Notes: generated by a model not told the origin, from the sequence alone. Numbered from the stretch's first letter, positions 24,304 to 35,076 are shown. The stretch: 64,000 nt of DNA from Adlercreutzia sp. ZJ473 (GCF_013185065.1 NZ_JAAVTO010000001.1:1-64000); one strand, 5' to 3'. Program-made: numbers and translations.

Positions 24304-24439
24304 ACCACTTCGCGTCTCAAAGAGGCGTTAGCTTTCACGCACTTCGCCGCTGCTGTTTGTGAGGCGGCAGCGACGAGGGCATGCGGCCTCAAGCCCAAGG
24401 CGAGGGGCCGCAGTCGGTAGAAAAAGGAAGGAATGAGTC

Positions 24440-24811
24440 TTGCCTACTATTAACCAGTTGGTCCGCAAGGGCCGCAAGAAGACGGCTGACAAGTCCAAGA
24501 CGCCGGCACTCAAGGGCAACCCGCAGAAGCGCGGCGTGTGCACTCGCGTGTACACCACCACGCCGAAGAAGCCGAACTCGGCTCTGCGCAAGGTCTGCCG
24601 TGTGCGCCTCGTCAACGGCATGGAAGTCACCGCCTACATCCCCGGTGAGGGCCACAACCTGCAGGAGCACTCCATGGTGCTCATCCGCGGCGGCCGTGTG
24701 AAGGACCTGCCTGGCGTTCGCTACAAGGTCATTCGCGCCGCCCTCGACTGCGCGTCGGTTGACAAGCGTCGTCAGGCTCGCAGCCGCTACGGCGCCAAGC
24801 GCCCCAAATAA
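24440..24811 (+). CDS. rpsL: 30S ribosomal protein S12
   Basis: Decoding-centre protein of the small subunit, first gene of the str cluster. The 123-residue protein starts at TTG 24440 ([13 protein letters not shown]) after AAGGAAGG and shows the streptomycin-related loops [12 protein letters not shown] and [11 protein letters not shown], with [14 protein letters not shown] near position 85-98. The Lys residues at which resistance mutations arise are the wild-type form. It ends 122 bp before rpsG; a GC-rich hairpin (CGCCGGC...GCCGGCG) lies between. Confidence 0.97.
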   Translation: MPTINQLVRKGRKKTADKSKTPALKGNPQKRGVCTRVYTTTPKKPNSALRKVCRVRLVNGMEVTAYIPGEGHNLQEHSMVLIRGGRVKDLPGVRYKVIRAALDCASVDKRRQARSRYGAKRPK

Positions 24812-24933
24812 GTAATCGCTAAGTCGCGCGGGCTAAGAGAAGCGCCGCGCCGGCAGGAGGCCGGCGGCAGGCGGAGCCTAATGGGCCGAAGGAAAGCGGC
24901 CTCGAAGCGCGCAGAGGAAAAAGGAGTTAGTAC

Positions 24934-25404
24934 ATGCCGCGTCGTGCAGCAGCAGTCCGTCGTGAAACCCAGCCGGACGCAAAGTACAACAACCGTCTCG
25001 TCACGCAGCTGATCAACAAGGTCCTGCTTGACGGCAAGAAGTCCATCGCCGAGGGCATCGTCTACGGTGCGTTCGACATCGTGGAGACCAAGACCGGCCA
25101 GGATCCGCTGTCCGTCTTCAAGAAGGCCATGGACAACGTGCGCCCCACGCTCGAGTGCAAGCCCAAGCGTGTCGGCGGCGCCACCTACCAGGTGCCGATG
25201 GAGGTCAACTCCCGTCGCGCCACTACGCTCGCCATTCGCTGGATCGTCGACTTCTCGCGCAAGCGCAAGGAGCACACCATGAAGGAGCGCCTCGCCAACG
25301 AGATCATCGACGCCTCCGAGAACACCGGCGCGTCCATCAAGAAGCGCGAGGACATGTACAAGATGGCCGAGGCAAACCGTGCCTTCTCGCACTACCGTTT
25401 CTAG
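24934..25404 (+). CDS. rpsG: 30S ribosomal protein S7
   Basis: Primary assembly protein of the 30S head. The 156-residue protein has the family blocks [35 protein letters not shown] in the form [15 protein letters not shown], and the C-terminal [23 protein letters not shown] read through to the stop. In E. coli S7 represses the str mRNA; the corresponding spacer here contains hairpins but no clear homology. AAAAGGAG precedes the ATG. Confidence 0.97.
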   Translation: MPRRAAAVRRETQPDAKYNNRLVTQLINKVLLDGKKSIAEGIVYGAFDIVETKTGQDPLSVFKKAMDNVRPTLECKPKRVGGATYQVPMEVNSRRATTLAIRWIVDFSRKRKEHTMKERLANEIIDASENTGASIKKREDMYKMAEANRAFSHYRF

Positions 25405-25422
25405 GGCAAGGTGAGAGTGAAC

Positions 25423-27540
25423 ATGGCAAAGATCGATCTGAGGGATACGCGCAACATCGGCATCATGGCCCACATCGACGCGGGCAAGACGACCACCACC
25501 GAGCGCATCCTCTACTACACAGGCAAGACTCACAAGATCGGCGAAGTCCACGACGGCGCCGCGACCATGGACTGGATGGTCCAGGAGCAGGAGCGCGGCG
25601 TGACCATCACCGCCGCCGCCACCACGTGCTTCTGGAAGTACCCCGGCGGTGCGGCTGACGGCAAGGAGTATCGCTTCCAGATCATCGACACCCCCGGCCA
25701 CGTTGACTTCACCGCCGAGGTGGAGCGCTCCCTGCGCGTGCTCGACGGCACCGTCGCCGTGTTCGACGCCGTCGCCGGCGTGCAGCCCCAGTCCGAGACG
25801 GTCTGGCGCCAGGCCGAGCGCTACGGCGTTCCGCGCATCGCCTTCATCAACAAGTACGACCGCGTGGGCGCTGACTTCTTCCACGCCATCCAGACCATGC
25901 GCGACCGCCTCGACGCGAACGCCGTGGCCGCCCAGATCCCGATGGGCGCCGAGGACAAGTTCTGGGGCGTCATCGACCTGGTGACCATGACCGCGTGGGA
26001 CTTCAAGGCCGACGACAAGGGCATGACCTACCCCGAGCCCATGGACGCCATCCCGGCCGAGTTCGCCGAAGACGCCGAGCTCTACCGCCAGGAGCTCCTT
26101 GAGGCCGCCGCCGACTGCGACGACGATCTCATGGAGAAGGTCCTCATGGAGGAGGAGGTCTCAGTCGAGGAGCTGAAGGCCGCCCTCCGCAAGGGCGTCA
26201 TCGCCTGCCAGATCAACCCCGTGTTCGTGGGCTCCGCCTACAAGAACAAGGGCGTGCAGGAGCTGCTCGACGCGGTGGTCGACTACATGCCGTCCCCGGT
26301 CGACATCCCGCCCATCAAGGGCACCAACCCCGACACCGGCGAGGAGGAGGAGCGCCCGGCCGACCCGAAGGCGCCGTTCGCCTCCCTGGCGTTCAAGATC
26401 ATGACCGACCCCTACGTCGGCAAGCTCACCTACCTGCGCGTGTACTCGGGCAAGCTCGACTCCGGCAGCTACGTGACGAACGCCGTCAAGGGCAAGAAGG
26501 AGCGCATCGGCCGCCTGCTGCAGATGCACTCCAACCAGCGCGTCGACATCGACAGCTGCTCCGCGGGCGACATCGTGGCTGTCGTGGGCCTCAAGGACAC
26601 CTCCACGGGTGACTCCCTGTGCGCCGAGGACGCCCCCATCGTCCTGGAGTCCATGGAGTTCGCCGACCCGGTCATCGACATCGCCGTCGAGCCGAAGACG
26701 AAGGCCGAGCAGGACAAGATGTCCATCGCCCTGCAGAAGCTCGCCGAGGAGGACCCGACGTTCCGCGTGTCCACCAACCACGAGACCGGTCAGACCATCA
26801 TCGCCGGCATGGGCGAGCTGCACCTCGAGATCATCGTCGACCGCCTGCTGCGCGAGTTCAAGGTCGAGGCGAACGTGGGCAAGCCCCAGGTCGCCTACCG
26901 CGAGCGCCCGGGCAAGGAGGTCCTCAACGCCGAGGGCAAGTTCGTGCGCCAGTCCGGCGGTCGCGGCCAGTACGGCCATGCGGTCATCAACATGTACCCG
27001 CAGGAGCCGGGCGCGGGCTACGAGTTCGTCAACAAGATCGTGGGCGGCGTGGTTCCCAAGGAGTACATCCCGTCCATCGACAAGGGCATCCAGGAGGCGC
27101 TGAACTCCGGCGTCCTGGCCGGCTACCCGGTCGAGGACGTGAAGGTCGAGCTCATCGACGGCTCCTACCACGACGTCGACTCCTCCGAGGCTGCGTTCAA
27201 GGTCGCCGGCTCCATGGCCATCAAGGACGCGCTGCGCAAGTCCAACCCGGTCATCCTCGAGCCGGTCATGGCCGTCGAGGTCGAGACCCCCGAGGAGTAC
27301 ACCGGCTTCGTCATGGGCGACATCCCGAGCCGCCGCGGCATGATCCAGGGCCAGGACAAGCGCGGCAACGCCAACGTGATCAGCGCGAAGGTGCCGCTCG
27401 GCAACATGTTCGGCTACGCCACCGACCTGCGTTCCGGCACTCAGGGTCGCGCGGTGTACACCATGCAGTTCGACTCCTACGAGCCGGTTCCCAAGAGCGT
27501 TCAGGAAGAAATCATCAGCAAGGCTGGCGGAAACGCGTAA
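25423..27540 (+). CDS. fusA: Translation elongation factor G
   Basis: GTPase that drives translocation on the ribosome. G-domain motifs are [14 protein letters not shown] (P-loop), RGVTITAAA (switch I), DTPGHVDF and [10 protein letters not shown]; domains II-V follow, with [14 protein letters not shown] and RGQYGHAV. The total is 705 residues. ATG 25423 (MAKIDLRD) is the family start, with a nearby AAGGTGAGAG. Unlike the classical str operon there is no tuf gene downstream: rpsJ follows directly. Confidence 0.97.
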   Translation: MAKIDLRDTRNIGIMAHIDAGKTTTTERILYYTGKTHKIGEVHDGAATMDWMVQEQERGVTITAAATTCFWKYPGGAADGKEYRFQIIDTPGHVDFTAEVERSLRVLDGTVAVFDAVAGVQPQSETVWRQAERYGVPRIAFINKYDRVGADFFHAIQTMRDRLDANAVAAQIPMGAEDKFWGVIDLVTMTAWDFKADDKGMTYPEPMDAIPAEFAEDAELYRQELLEAAADCDDDLMEKVLMEEEVSVEELKAALRKGVIACQINPVFVGSAYKNKGVQELLDAVVDYMPSPVDIPPIKGTNPDTGEEEERPADPKAPFASLAFKIMTDPYVGKLTYLRVYSGKLDSGSYVTNAVKGKKERIGRLLQMHSNQRVDIDSCSAGDIVAVVGLKDTSTGDSLCAEDAPIVLESMEFADPVIDIAVEPKTKAEQDKMSIALQKLAEEDPTFRVSTNHETGQTIIAGMGELHLEIIVDRLLREFKVEANVGKPQVAYRERPGKEVLNAEGKFVRQSGGRGQYGHAVINMYPQEPGAGYEFVNKIVGGVVPKEYIPSIDKGIQEALNSGVLAGYPVEDVKVELIDGSYHDVDSSEAAFKVAGSMAIKDALRKSNPVILEPVMAVEVETPEEYTGFVMGDIPSRRGMIQGQDKRGNANVISAKVPLGNMFGYATDLRSGTQGRAVYTMQFDSYEPVPKSVQEEIISKAGGNA

Positions 27541-27576
27541 GCGCCCCGCAACAGGCTATCTTTGGAGGTAAGGTAA

Positions 27577-27885
27577 GTGGCTAATCAAAAGATTCGCATC
27601 CGACTCAAGGGATACGATCATGAGATCGTGGATCAGTCCACGAAGCTCATCGTCGACACCGCCCAGAAGACGGGTGCCAAGGTTTCCGGTCCTATTCCGC
27701 TGCCGACGGAGCGCAACATGTACTGCGTCATCCGCTCGCCGCACGTCAACAAGGACTCTCGCGAGCAGTTCGAGATGCGCACGCACAAGCGCCTGATCGA
27801 CATCCTCGAGCCGACCCCGAACACGGTCGACTCGCTGATGCGCCTCGATCTTCCTGCTGGCGTTGACATCGAGATCAAGCTGTAA
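27577..27885 (+). CDS. rpsJ: 30S ribosomal protein S10 (NusE)
   Basis: S10 of the 30S head, also a NusB partner in antitermination. The 102-residue protein starts at GTG 27577 ([19 protein letters not shown]) behind GGAGGTAAGG and shows [20 protein letters not shown] and the end [10 protein letters not shown]. It follows fusA after 36 bp with no obvious promoter or terminator, so str and S10 genes probably form one transcript. Confidence 0.97.
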   Translation: MANQKIRIRLKGYDHEIVDQSTKLIVDTAQKTGAKVSGPIPLPTERNMYCVIRSPHVNKDSREQFEMRTHKRLIDILEPTPNTVDSLMRLDLPAGVDIEIKL

Positions 27886-27900
27886 GGGGGTTGCTCGAAC

Positions 27901-28521
27901 ATGATTAACGCTATTTTTGGCAAGAAGATCGGCATGACCCAGATCTTCGCCGAGGACGACACCGTCGTCCCCGTGACGGTCATCCAGGCTGAGCCCAACG
28001 TGGTCTGCCAGGTGAAGACCGCCGAGACCGACGGCTACGAGGCTGTCCAGCTGGCGTTCGGCTACGTGAAGCCGCGCCGCGTCAACCGCCCCATGGCCGG
28101 TCACTTCGAGAAGCAGGGCATCGAGCCGAAGCGCTACCTGCGCGAGGTTCGCGTGGAGAACGCCGCCGACTATAAGGCGGGCGACCTGCAGACCGTGGCC
28201 GCGTTCACCGACGTCAAGAAGGTCGACGTCCAGGGCACCTCGAAGGGCAAGGGCTTCGCCGGCGTCATGAAGCGCTGGGGATTCCGCGGCGGCCCGGGCG
28301 GCCATGGCGCGCACTTCCATCGCGCTCCGGGTTCCGTGGGCCAGTGCGCCACGCCCTCCCGTGTGTTCAAGGGCCTCAAGCTCCCGGGCCACATGGGCTG
28401 CGACACCGTCACCGTGAAGAACCTCGAGGTCGTTCGCATCGACGAGGACCAGAACCTCATCCTGGTCAAGGGCGCGGTTCCGGGTGGCAAGAACGGCATC
28501 GTGCGCGTTCGCATGGCTTAA
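27901..28521 (+). CDS. rplC: 50S ribosomal protein L3
   Basis: Large-subunit protein near the peptidyl-transferase centre. The 206-residue protein begins [20 protein letters not shown] and contains the loop [20 protein letters not shown] and [25 protein letters not shown] lies upstream of ATG 27901. Order rpsJ-rplC-rplD-rplW is the usual S10 order. Confidence 0.97.
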   Translation: MINAIFGKKIGMTQIFAEDDTVVPVTVIQAEPNVVCQVKTAETDGYEAVQLAFGYVKPRRVNRPMAGHFEKQGIEPKRYLREVRVENAADYKAGDLQTVAAFTDVKKVDVQGTSKGKGFAGVMKRWGFRGGPGGHGAHFHRAPGSVGQCATPSRVFKGLKLPGHMGCDTVTVKNLEVVRIDEDQNLILVKGAVPGGKNGIVRVRMA

Positions 28522-28553
28522 GTTCTCGTTTACGTTAAGGAGCTGCTAATACT

Positions 28554-29180
28554 ATGACAACCATTGAGATCAAGGACGTGAAGGGCGCTGCAGCCGGCAC
28601 CGCTGAGCTCGCAGAGTCCGTGTACGGCATCGAGCCGAACGTTCACGTCATGCACCACGTCGTCACGGCGCAGCGCGCCTCCTGGCGACAGGGCACCGCT
28701 AACACCCGCACCCGCGGCATGGTCCGCGGCGGCGGCAGGAAGCCGTGGCGCCAGAAGGGCACCGGCCGTGCCCGCCAGGGCACCATCCGCGCTCCCCAGT
28801 GGAAGGGCGGCGGCGTCGTGTTCGGCCCCCACACTCGTTCCTACGAGATGAAGGTCAACCGCAAGGAGGTCAAGCTGGCCATGCGCTCTGCGCTCTCCGC
28901 CAAGCTGGCTGACGGCGAGCTCGTGGTCGTGAAGGACTTCGGCTTCGAGAAGCCCCGCACCAAGGACGCCGTGGCGGCCCTGAAGGCGCTCGGCCTCGAG
29001 GGCAAGCGCATCACGCTCATCATCGGCAACGAGGATGTGGAGACGTTCTTGTCGTTCCGCAACATCCCCGAGGTGAACATCGTCCCCGTGGGTGACATCA
29101 ACACCTACGAGCTCATTGACAACAAGGCGCTCGTGATCGTTGACACCTGCCTGGCTCGCATCGAGGAGGTGCTTGCATAA
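28554..29180 (+). CDS. rplD: 50S ribosomal protein L4
   Basis: Exit-tunnel protein (208 residues). The extended loop is visible as [20 protein letters not shown] and [19 protein letters not shown]. In gamma-proteobacteria L4 represses the S10 operon; no equivalent site is identified here. AAGGAG precedes ATG 28554. Its TAA overlaps the rplW ATG by one base. Confidence 0.96.
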   Translation: MTTIEIKDVKGAAAGTAELAESVYGIEPNVHVMHHVVTAQRASWRQGTANTRTRGMVRGGGRKPWRQKGTGRARQGTIRAPQWKGGGVVFGPHTRSYEMKVNRKEVKLAMRSALSAKLADGELVVVKDFGFEKPRTKDAVAALKALGLEGKRITLIIGNEDVETFLSFRNIPEVNIVPVGDINTYELIDNKALVIVDTCLARIEEVLA

Positions 29181-29467
29181 TGAACAAGGATCCCCGCGAG
29201 GTCATCATCCGCCCCGTCATCACGGAGCACAGCTATGACATGATGGAGAAGAACACCTTCACCTTCGAGGTGGCCAAGGACGCCAACAAGGTCGAGATCC
29301 GTCAGGCCGTCGAGGCCATCTTCGACGTGACGGTCACGAAGGTGAACACCCTCAACGTGAAGTCCAAGCCGAAGCGCCTGCGCGGCCCCATCGGCCGCAC
29401 CCGCACCTGGAAGAAGGCCATGGTCACGCTGAAGGAAGGCGACACCATCGAGATCTTCGCCAGCTAA
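29180..29467 (+). CDS. rplW: 50S ribosomal protein L23
   Basis: L23 forms the docking site for trigger factor, SRP and SecYEG at the exit tunnel. The 95-residue protein contains VIIRPVITEHSYDMMEKNTF, VNTLNVKSKPKRLRGP and GRTRTWKKAMVTLKEGDTIE. It is the last gene of this block: an intrinsic terminator follows at 29523 and rplB, its normal neighbour, is 18 kb away. Confidence 0.96.
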   Translation: MNKDPREVIIRPVITEHSYDMMEKNTFTFEVAKDANKVEIRQAVEAIFDVTVTKVNTLNVKSKPKRLRGPIGRTRTWKKAMVTLKEGDTIEIFAS

Positions 29468-29522
29468 GGCGAGCTAAGGCAAGCGTAGGAGCGCCGCAGG
29501 GCGCGCCATATCGCAGCGAAGG

Positions 29523-29548
29523 GAGGCACCCGCGAGGGTGCCTCTTTT
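29523..29548 (+). terminator. Intrinsic terminator after rplW
   Basis: GAGGCACCC (29523-29531), tetraloop GCGA, GGGTGCCTC (29536-29544), then TTTT. A perfect 9-bp stem with a T run, 55 bp after the rplW stop, ending the first ribosomal block. Confidence 0.88.
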
Positions 29549-29612
29549 GCGTGTCGGGGGAGGCGCGTGCGAGGTGGGTTCGCGCGGGTGCGGCGGGCGC
29601 GTCATCTGGCTG

Positions 29613-30788
29613 CTATGATTTGACCCTCTTTGATCCTTGCAGGCTTGCGCGGACCGCTTCCTCCACCTCGCTTGCGACGGCACGCGCCTCGTGCGCGCTC
29701 ATTCCCGCGCGCTGCCCGACTGCCACGAGGTCGGCGTGCTCGATGCCGCGTCCCTTCCCGTTCACGGTGGTGGCGCGTTCCCCGTTCATGCCCTCATTTC
29801 GCGTGAGGTCGTAGGCGGGGGAAAGCTCCCAGGCGCCCTTGTCCTCGTCGAAGAGGAACGAGAAGTTCTTGGCGTGGTCGTCCCTGTTCTCGGCGAACAC
29901 GTTGAAGCACATGAGGCGGTAGAGCTGCTCGATGCTGTCGAAGCTGTCTGTGAGCCGCAGGATCAAGCGCATGAGCAAGTCGTAGTCGAGGTTGGGAATG
30001 CGGTGCGACGTCTCAAGCAGGCCGCCAGCGGAGACCATATGGACCTTGCGGGTGTCGCCTTGCGCGTCGACACGTCGGTCGAACCGTCGGACGCCGAAGT
30101 ATCCGGCGCACTTTCGGGAGGGGAAGAGCTTCGTTTCGGGCATGACGATGCCGCAGCGTTGGGCGGCGCAGGCCATGCGGTACTCGTGCAGGCCGATGTC
30201 GGCGTCGTCATGCGAGGAGGGGAACTTGATGATCCAATCCTCGCCGCCGATCTCCGTCATGATCTTCGGCCTCGCGCCTCCCGATGATCCGCCGAGGGCG
30301 AACAGCGCATCGAGGTCATCTGAGAAATCAGTGCTCAGCAAGCGCGCGCATTCCGCGGCGATGCCGTCGAGATCCCCAGGGCCCTGGGAGTTGCCAAGCT
30401 GTGCTGCGGGGACGTATTCAAGCGCGCCGAGGCCGCTTGCGCCAACAATGGAGAGACGTGCGAGGGCTCCTATCTCGAAGGGATTTGAGCCGTGGCGCTG
30501 CAGGAGCCTGTCGACGAGGAGGCGCCCCCATCCGTCAGGCAGGCTGTCGTCGAACACGCCGAACATCCCGTCGAGTGGATGGGGCTTGGCAACGAACACG
30601 CGCTTTTCAAGCGGGAGGCTGAACGGGCTGATGCTGAAGCCGTTGGCGAGCCACTCGTCGCTGTATTCAAACGCGAGCAGACCCTCAGGGTCTTGTGCGA
30701 GCGTTCCGACGACGCGCCCTCGGTGGACGACGTTGAGGGACTCGGGTTCTTCGGCGAACGGAGGAGGCGACATGGGCTGCGTGGGCAT
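29613..30788 (-). CDS. hipA: HipA-family serine/threonine kinase toxin
   Basis: Kinase toxin of a HipBA-type toxin-antitoxin system; E. coli HipA phosphorylates glutamyl-tRNA synthetase and induces growth arrest. Visible are the N-terminal HipA_N region (FSLPLEKRVF, MFGVFDDSLPDGWGRLL), the P-loop-like GGSSGGARPKI near 166-176, catalytic NRDDHAKNFSFLFDED, and metal-binding YDLTRNEGM. The 391-residue length is slightly below E. coli HipA (440). It starts 2 bp after the antitoxin gene. ATG 30788 or an ATG five codons later (MSPPPF) may be the start. Confidence 0.9.
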   Translation of the reverse strand: MPTQPMSPPPFAEEPESLNVVHRGRVVGTLAQDPEGLLAFEYSDEWLANGFSISPFSLPLEKRVFVAKPHPLDGMFGVFDDSLPDGWGRLLVDRLLQRHGSNPFEIGALARLSIVGASGLGALEYVPAAQLGNSQGPGDLDGIAAECARLLSTDFSDDLDALFALGGSSGGARPKIMTEIGGEDWIIKFPSSHDDADIGLHEYRMACAAQRCGIVMPETKLFPSRKCAGYFGVRRFDRRVDAQGDTRKVHMVSAGGLLETSHRIPNLDYDLLMRLILRLTDSFDSIEQLYRLMCFNVFAENRDDHAKNFSFLFDEDKGAWELSPAYDLTRNEGMNGERATTVNGKGRGIEHADLVAVGQRAGMSAHEARAVASEVEEAVRASLQGSKRVKS

Positions 30789-30790
30789 GG

Positions 30791-31069
30791 CTATCTTCTT
30801 GCGTTGATGACGTCTTGGATGGAGGCATACTCCCTTTTCGCGAAGAGCACGTCGAAGTCATCCTCGCGGTTCAGGGCGATCGAGATCTTGATGAGCGACT
30901 CAAGCGAGATCTGATGCGTCTGCTCGAACCGCTTGTACGATCCCAAGCTCATGCCCGCCTTCCTGCTCATTTGCGTCTGGGTGAGTCCGAGCTCTCGGCG
31001 CCGCGCCCGGACACGCTGCGCCAGCGCAGCGGCAATCTCGCAAGGGGTCTGTTGCTCAAAACTTATCAT
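30791..31069 (-). CDS. hipB: HipB-like XRE antitoxin
   Basis: Small helix-turn-helix protein (92 residues): LAQRVRARRRELGLTQTQMS, RKAGMSLGSYKRFEQTHQIS, LESLIKISIALNREDDF. It should bind the operon promoter and neutralise the adjacent HipA-like kinase. The upstream stretch 31070-31130 is A/T-rich (AAAATATGAGTC before the ATG) and likely holds the promoter. The gene pair is on the strand opposite to the flanking ribosomal and transporter genes. Confidence 0.85.
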   Translation of the reverse strand: MISFEQQTPCEIAAALAQRVRARRRELGLTQTQMSRKAGMSLGSYKRFEQTHQISLESLIKISIALNREDDFDVLFAKREYASIQDVINARR

Positions 31070-31364
31070 GACTCATATTTTAGCTCTGATGATGAGAAAT
31101 CACAAGAAAGGGCGCTAATATGAGCCTTTTAAGTTTTCGAGACATACGCTGTTCGATGATTCGTCAAGGGTGAAGGACACATTGCGGGCATCTCGGGTGC
31201 GCTTTGGCTTAGGCGTGCGGCGAGCGTTCTGGACGCCGTCGACGTCTTGGACTTGCCTGCGCGGCGCGGTTTTTCCGTGGGCGGGTAGGCGCAGGCGGGC
31301 TCTTCGGCGGGCTGATCGTGTATCGTAAGGGAAAAGGACAGAGGCGAAGTGAGGAGCGCGGGGC

Positions 31365-32066
31365 GTGGCTTTCGTTGAGTTTCGCGAGGTGAGCAAGGTC
31401 TACCGCATGGGCGAGGTCGAGGTGGCCGCCGTCGACGGGATGAGCTTTGAGATCGAGCGCGGCGAGTTCGTCGTGGTGGTGGGGCCGTCGGGCGCCGGCA
31501 AGACCACGCTGCTCAACATGCTCGGCGGCATGGACGGCTGCACGAGCGGCTCCATCACGCTCGACGGGCGCGAGATCAGCGGCATGGACGAGCGCGCGCT
31601 CACGCAGTACCGCCGGCTCGACATCGGCTTCGTGTTCCAGTTCTACAACCTCGTGCAGAACCTCACGGCGCGCGAGAACGTGGAGCTGGCGAGCCAGATC
31701 TGCCCCGAGCCGCTCGACGCCGACGAGGTGCTCGCCCAGGTGGGGCTCGGCCATCGCGCCGACAACTTCCCCGGGCAGCTCTCCGGCGGCGAGCAGCAGC
31801 GCGTGGCCATCGCCCGCGCGCTCGCGAAGAACCCCAAGCTGCTGCTGTGCGACGAGCCCACGGGCGCCCTCGACTACCAGACGGGCAAGGCCATCTTGGC
31901 GCTTCTGCAGGACACCTGCCGCGCCACGGGGCGCACCGTGGTGGTCATCACGCACAACTCCGCCTTCACGGCCATCGCCGACCGCGTGATCCACGTGCGC
32001 GAAGGGCGCGTGGCCGCCATGGAGGTCAACGCGCACCCCGCCTCGGCCGAGACGCTCGAGTGGTGA
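31365..32066 (+). CDS. ABC transporter ATP-binding protein (MacB/LolD type)
   Basis: ATPase subunit of a type VII (MacB-like) ABC system. Motifs: Walker [10 protein letters not shown] near residue 41-49, Q-loop QFYNL, signature [15 protein letters not shown], Walker [13 protein letters not shown] and switch His in VVITHN. GTG 31365 is the start, with GAGGAG upstream. The adjacent 999-residue permease begins 10 bp downstream; the pair probably works as a membrane complex acting on envelope or exporting a peptide. The substrate is unknown. Confidence 0.92.
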   Translation: MAFVEFREVSKVYRMGEVEVAAVDGMSFEIERGEFVVVVGPSGAGKTTLLNMLGGMDGCTSGSITLDGREISGMDERALTQYRRLDIGFVFQFYNLVQNLTARENVELASQICPEPLDADEVLAQVGLGHRADNFPGQLSGGEQQRVAIARALAKNPKLLLCDEPTGALDYQTGKAILALLQDTCRATGRTVVVITHNSAFTAIADRVIHVREGRVAAMEVNAHPASAETLEW

Positions 32067-32076
32067 GGCTGCGCGC

Positions 32077-35076
32077 GTGACCAGCTCGTTCGGCAAAAAC
32101 CTCCTGCGCTCCGTCACGGGCTCGCTCGGGCGCTTCGTGGCCATCGCCGCCATCGTGGCCCTCGGCTGCGGCTTCTACGCGGGGCTGCGCATGACGTGCC
32201 CCGACATGCTGCTGTCCGCCGACGCGTACTACGACGGCTCGGACCTCTGCGACGTGCGCGTGGTGGCGCCGCTCGGCCTCGAGGAGGCGGACGTAGAGGC
32301 GCTGCGCGCGGTCGAGGGCGTGTCGGCCGTCATGCCGGCGTACGAGACCGACGTCATGGCCACCATGGGCGGCGAGCAGTACGCCGTGCGCGTGCACTCG
32401 CTCGCCGAGGAGGGCTCGCCCGAGCTCAACCGGCTTGAGCTCGCGGAAGGGCGCCTGCCCGAGCGCGCCGACGAGTGCGTGATCTCGGCCGACCGCGTGA
32501 TGGGCTCGCCCGTGGGCGTCGGCGACGCCGTCACGCTCACCGAGTGCACCCAGGAGCTCGACGACACGCTCGTCACGCGCACGTTCACGGTCGTGGGCTT
32601 CGCGCACGCGCCCTACTACGTGGCCTCGACGGCCATGGGCTCCACCTCGCTCGGCTCGGGCAGCATCCAGCAGTTCATGTACGTGCTTCCCGGCGCGTTC
32701 TGCGAGGACGTGCCCTACGCGGAGGCGTTCGCGCTGGTGGAAGGCGCGAAGGACGAGTTCTCGGGAGACGAGGCGTACCAGCGCCTCGTCGACGCGGCCT
32801 GCGCGAACGCGGAGGGCGTGTCCGCCGAGCGCGCGCCGGGAAGCCTCGCGCGCTTCCGCGCGCAGACCCAGGCCACCCTCGACGAGGCGCGTGCCGAATA
32901 CGCCGCCGAGCGCGACCGCGCATATGCCGAGCTCGATGACGCCCAGGCGCAGCTCGACGAGGCGGCCGCCGCCATCGAGGCGAGCGAGGCGCGCATCGCG
33001 CAGGGGCAGGCCGACTACTACGCGGGCACTGCCGAGCTGGCGCGTCAGCGCGCCGCGGTCACCGAGCAGCTTGACGCCGCCGAGGCGCAGATCGACGCGC
33101 AGCAGGAGCAGAGCGCCGGCGTCGAGGGCGCCGAGGTCTACCTCGGCGGCGCCCGCGCCGAGCTCGCGGGGCGCCGCGCCCAGGCGATCGCGCAGTTCGC
33201 CGCCGCCGAGCAGGCGCTCTCCCAGGCGGCCGACCAGCTCGAGGACGCCCGCGCGCAGCTGGCGGAGGGGAAGGCGGCCTACGAGCGCAACCTCGCGCGC
33301 TACGAGGAGTCGCGCGTCGAGGCCGAGAGCCAGCTCGCGAGCGCCGAGGACGAGATCAACCGCTCGCAGGAGGCGCTCGACGGCCTCGCCGAAGACGACG
33401 CCGCGTGGCTCGTGATGGATCGCGCCAAGCTCACCGGCGCGGTGAGCTTCGAGTCCGACGCGCACCGCATCGACTCCATCGCGCAGGTGTTCCCCTTCAT
33501 CTTCTTCCTGGTGGCGGCGCTCGTGGCGCTCACCACCATGACGCGCATGGTGGAGGAGGAGCGCGTGCTCATCGGCACCTTCAAGGCGCTCGGCTACTCG
33601 CGTGCGCGCATCACCTCGAAGTACCTCGTCTACGCCGCGGCGGCCTCCGTGACGGGCAGCGTCGCGGGCATCGCCCTCATGAGCCAGGTGCTGCCGGCCG
33701 TCATCATGGAGGCGTACTCGATCATCTACGCCGTGCCGCCCGCGGCGCTGCCCATCGACGCGCCCATCGCGCTCGCCGCCGCGGGGCTCGGCGTGGGCGT
33801 GACGCTTCTCGCCACGTTCGCCGCCGCAGCTGCCACGCTGCGCGAGCAGCCCGCGCACCTCATGCTGCCGCGCGCGCCGAAGGCGGGCAAGCGCATCCTG
33901 ATCGAGCGCATCCGGCCTTTGTGGCGGCGCGCGTCGTTCAGCTGGAAGGTCACCCTCCGCAACCTCTTCCGCTACAAGAAGCGCTTCGTCATGACGGTCA
34001 TCGGCATCGCGGGCTGCACGGCGCTCCTGCTCACGGGGCTGGGGCTGCAGGACTCCATCAACGACATCATCGACAAGCAGTTCGGCGAGATCGTGAGCTA
34101 CAACGTGGTGGTCACCGCGGACGCCGCCGCCGACGAGGACGTGCTCGACGAGGTGGGGGAGCACGTGGGCGTAAGCGCGCTGGCGCAGGAGGAGCCCATG
34201 GTCGCGCGCACGCAGGCGGGCGCCGACGTGCGCATGACGATGGTCGTGCCCGAGGACCCGGACGCCTTCACGGATCTGTGGGCCCTGCGCGAGCGCATGG
34301 GGCATGCGCCCGTGGCGCTCGACGGCGAGAGCGTGGTGGTCACCGAGAAGCTCGCCTCGACGCTCGGCATCGGCGTGGGGGACGAGCTCGTGCTCTTCGA
34401 GCAGGACGTCATGGGCAACGCCGCAGGGGCGGGACGCGCGCTCAAGGTGACGGGCGTGGCGGAGAACTACATCGCCAACTACGCGTTCGTGGGCGAGGAG
34501 GCCTACGGGACCGTCTTCGGGCGATCACCTGAGTACCGCACGCTGTTCGGCACCGTGGGCTCAAGCGCGTCGGCGCACGAGGCGTTCGCCGAGGCCGCGC
34601 GTGCGGTCGACGGCGTGAAGACGGTCACGTTCAACGACGAGACGATCGACACGTACCGCACCATGCTCAAGAGCGTGAACATGGTGGTCGTGGTGCTGGT
34701 GGTGGCCGCGGCGGCGCTCGCGTTCATCGTGCTGTACAACCTCACCAACATCAACATCACCGAGCGCGTCCGCGAGATCGCCACGCTGAAGGTGCTCGGC
34801 TTCACCCGCCGCGAGGTGGACCTCTACATCTACCGCGAGACCATGCTGCTCACCGTCATCGGGTGCGTGGCGGGGCTGCTCCTCGGCATTGTGCTCGAGG
34901 GCTTCGTGGTGGTCACCGCCGAGGTGGACTACGTGATGTTCGGCCGCGAGATCCACGCCGCGAGCTTCGCGGCGGCCTTCGCGCTCACGCTCGCGTTCGC
35001 CGCCTTCGTCATGCTGGTCATGCGCGGCAAGCTGGCGAAGGTCAACATGGTGGAGAGCCTCAAGAGCAACGAATAG
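32077..35076 (+). CDS. FtsX/MacB-like ABC transporter permease with coiled-coil extracytoplasmic domain
   Basis: A 999-residue permease. An N-terminal membrane helix (FVAIAAIVALGCGFYAGLRM) is followed by a large external region (about 40-450). The second half of that region, about 280-440, is Ala/Glu/Gln-rich heptad sequence predicted to form a long coiled coil (ERDRAYAELDDAQAQLDEAA onward). Two FtsX-type three-helix blocks follow (about 470-580 and 870-990), separated by a second MacB-like external domain. The C-terminal half contains TLRNLFRYKKRFVMTVIGIA and EIATLKVLGFTRREVDLYIY, both family signatures. Such proteins transmit ATPase movements across the membrane rather than moving small solutes. 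The GTG start follows the ATPase gene by 10 bp. Confidence 0.9.
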   Translation: MTSSFGKNLLRSVTGSLGRFVAIAAIVALGCGFYAGLRMTCPDMLLSADAYYDGSDLCDVRVVAPLGLEEADVEALRAVEGVSAVMPAYETDVMATMGGEQYAVRVHSLAEEGSPELNRLELAEGRLPERADECVISADRVMGSPVGVGDAVTLTECTQELDDTLVTRTFTVVGFAHAPYYVASTAMGSTSLGSGSIQQFMYVLPGAFCEDVPYAEAFALVEGAKDEFSGDEAYQRLVDAACANAEGVSAERAPGSLARFRAQTQATLDEARAEYAAERDRAYAELDDAQAQLDEAAAAIEASEARIAQGQADYYAGTAELARQRAAVTEQLDAAEAQIDAQQEQSAGVEGAEVYLGGARAELAGRRAQAIAQFAAAEQALSQAADQLEDARAQLAEGKAAYERNLARYEESRVEAESQLASAEDEINRSQEALDGLAEDDAAWLVMDRAKLTGAVSFESDAHRIDSIAQVFPFIFFLVAALVALTTMTRMVEEERVLIGTFKALGYSRARITSKYLVYAAAASVTGSVAGIALMSQVLPAVIMEAYSIIYAVPPAALPIDAPIALAAAGLGVGVTLLATFAAAAATLREQPAHLMLPRAPKAGKRILIERIRPLWRRASFSWKVTLRNLFRYKKRFVMTVIGIAGCTALLLTGLGLQDSINDIIDKQFGEIVSYNVVVTADAAADEDVLDEVGEHVGVSALAQEEPMVARTQAGADVRMTMVVPEDPDAFTDLWALRERMGHAPVALDGESVVVTEKLASTLGIGVGDELVLFEQDVMGNAAGAGRALKVTGVAENYIANYAFVGEEAYGTVFGRSPEYRTLFGTVGSSASAHEAFAEAARAVDGVKTVTFNDETIDTYRTMLKSVNMVVVVLVVAAAALAFIVLYNLTNINITERVREIATLKVLGFTRREVDLYIYRETMLLTVIGCVAGLLLGIVLEGFVVVTAEVDYVMFGREIHAASFAAAFALTLAFAAFVMLVMRGKLAKVNMVESLKSNE

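Noticed and set aside
29468-31364. hipBA and flanks as an integrated mobile element splitting the S10 cluster
   Set aside because: No integrase, transposase, terminal repeats or target duplication were found at either edge, so only the gene order is reported, not a mechanism.
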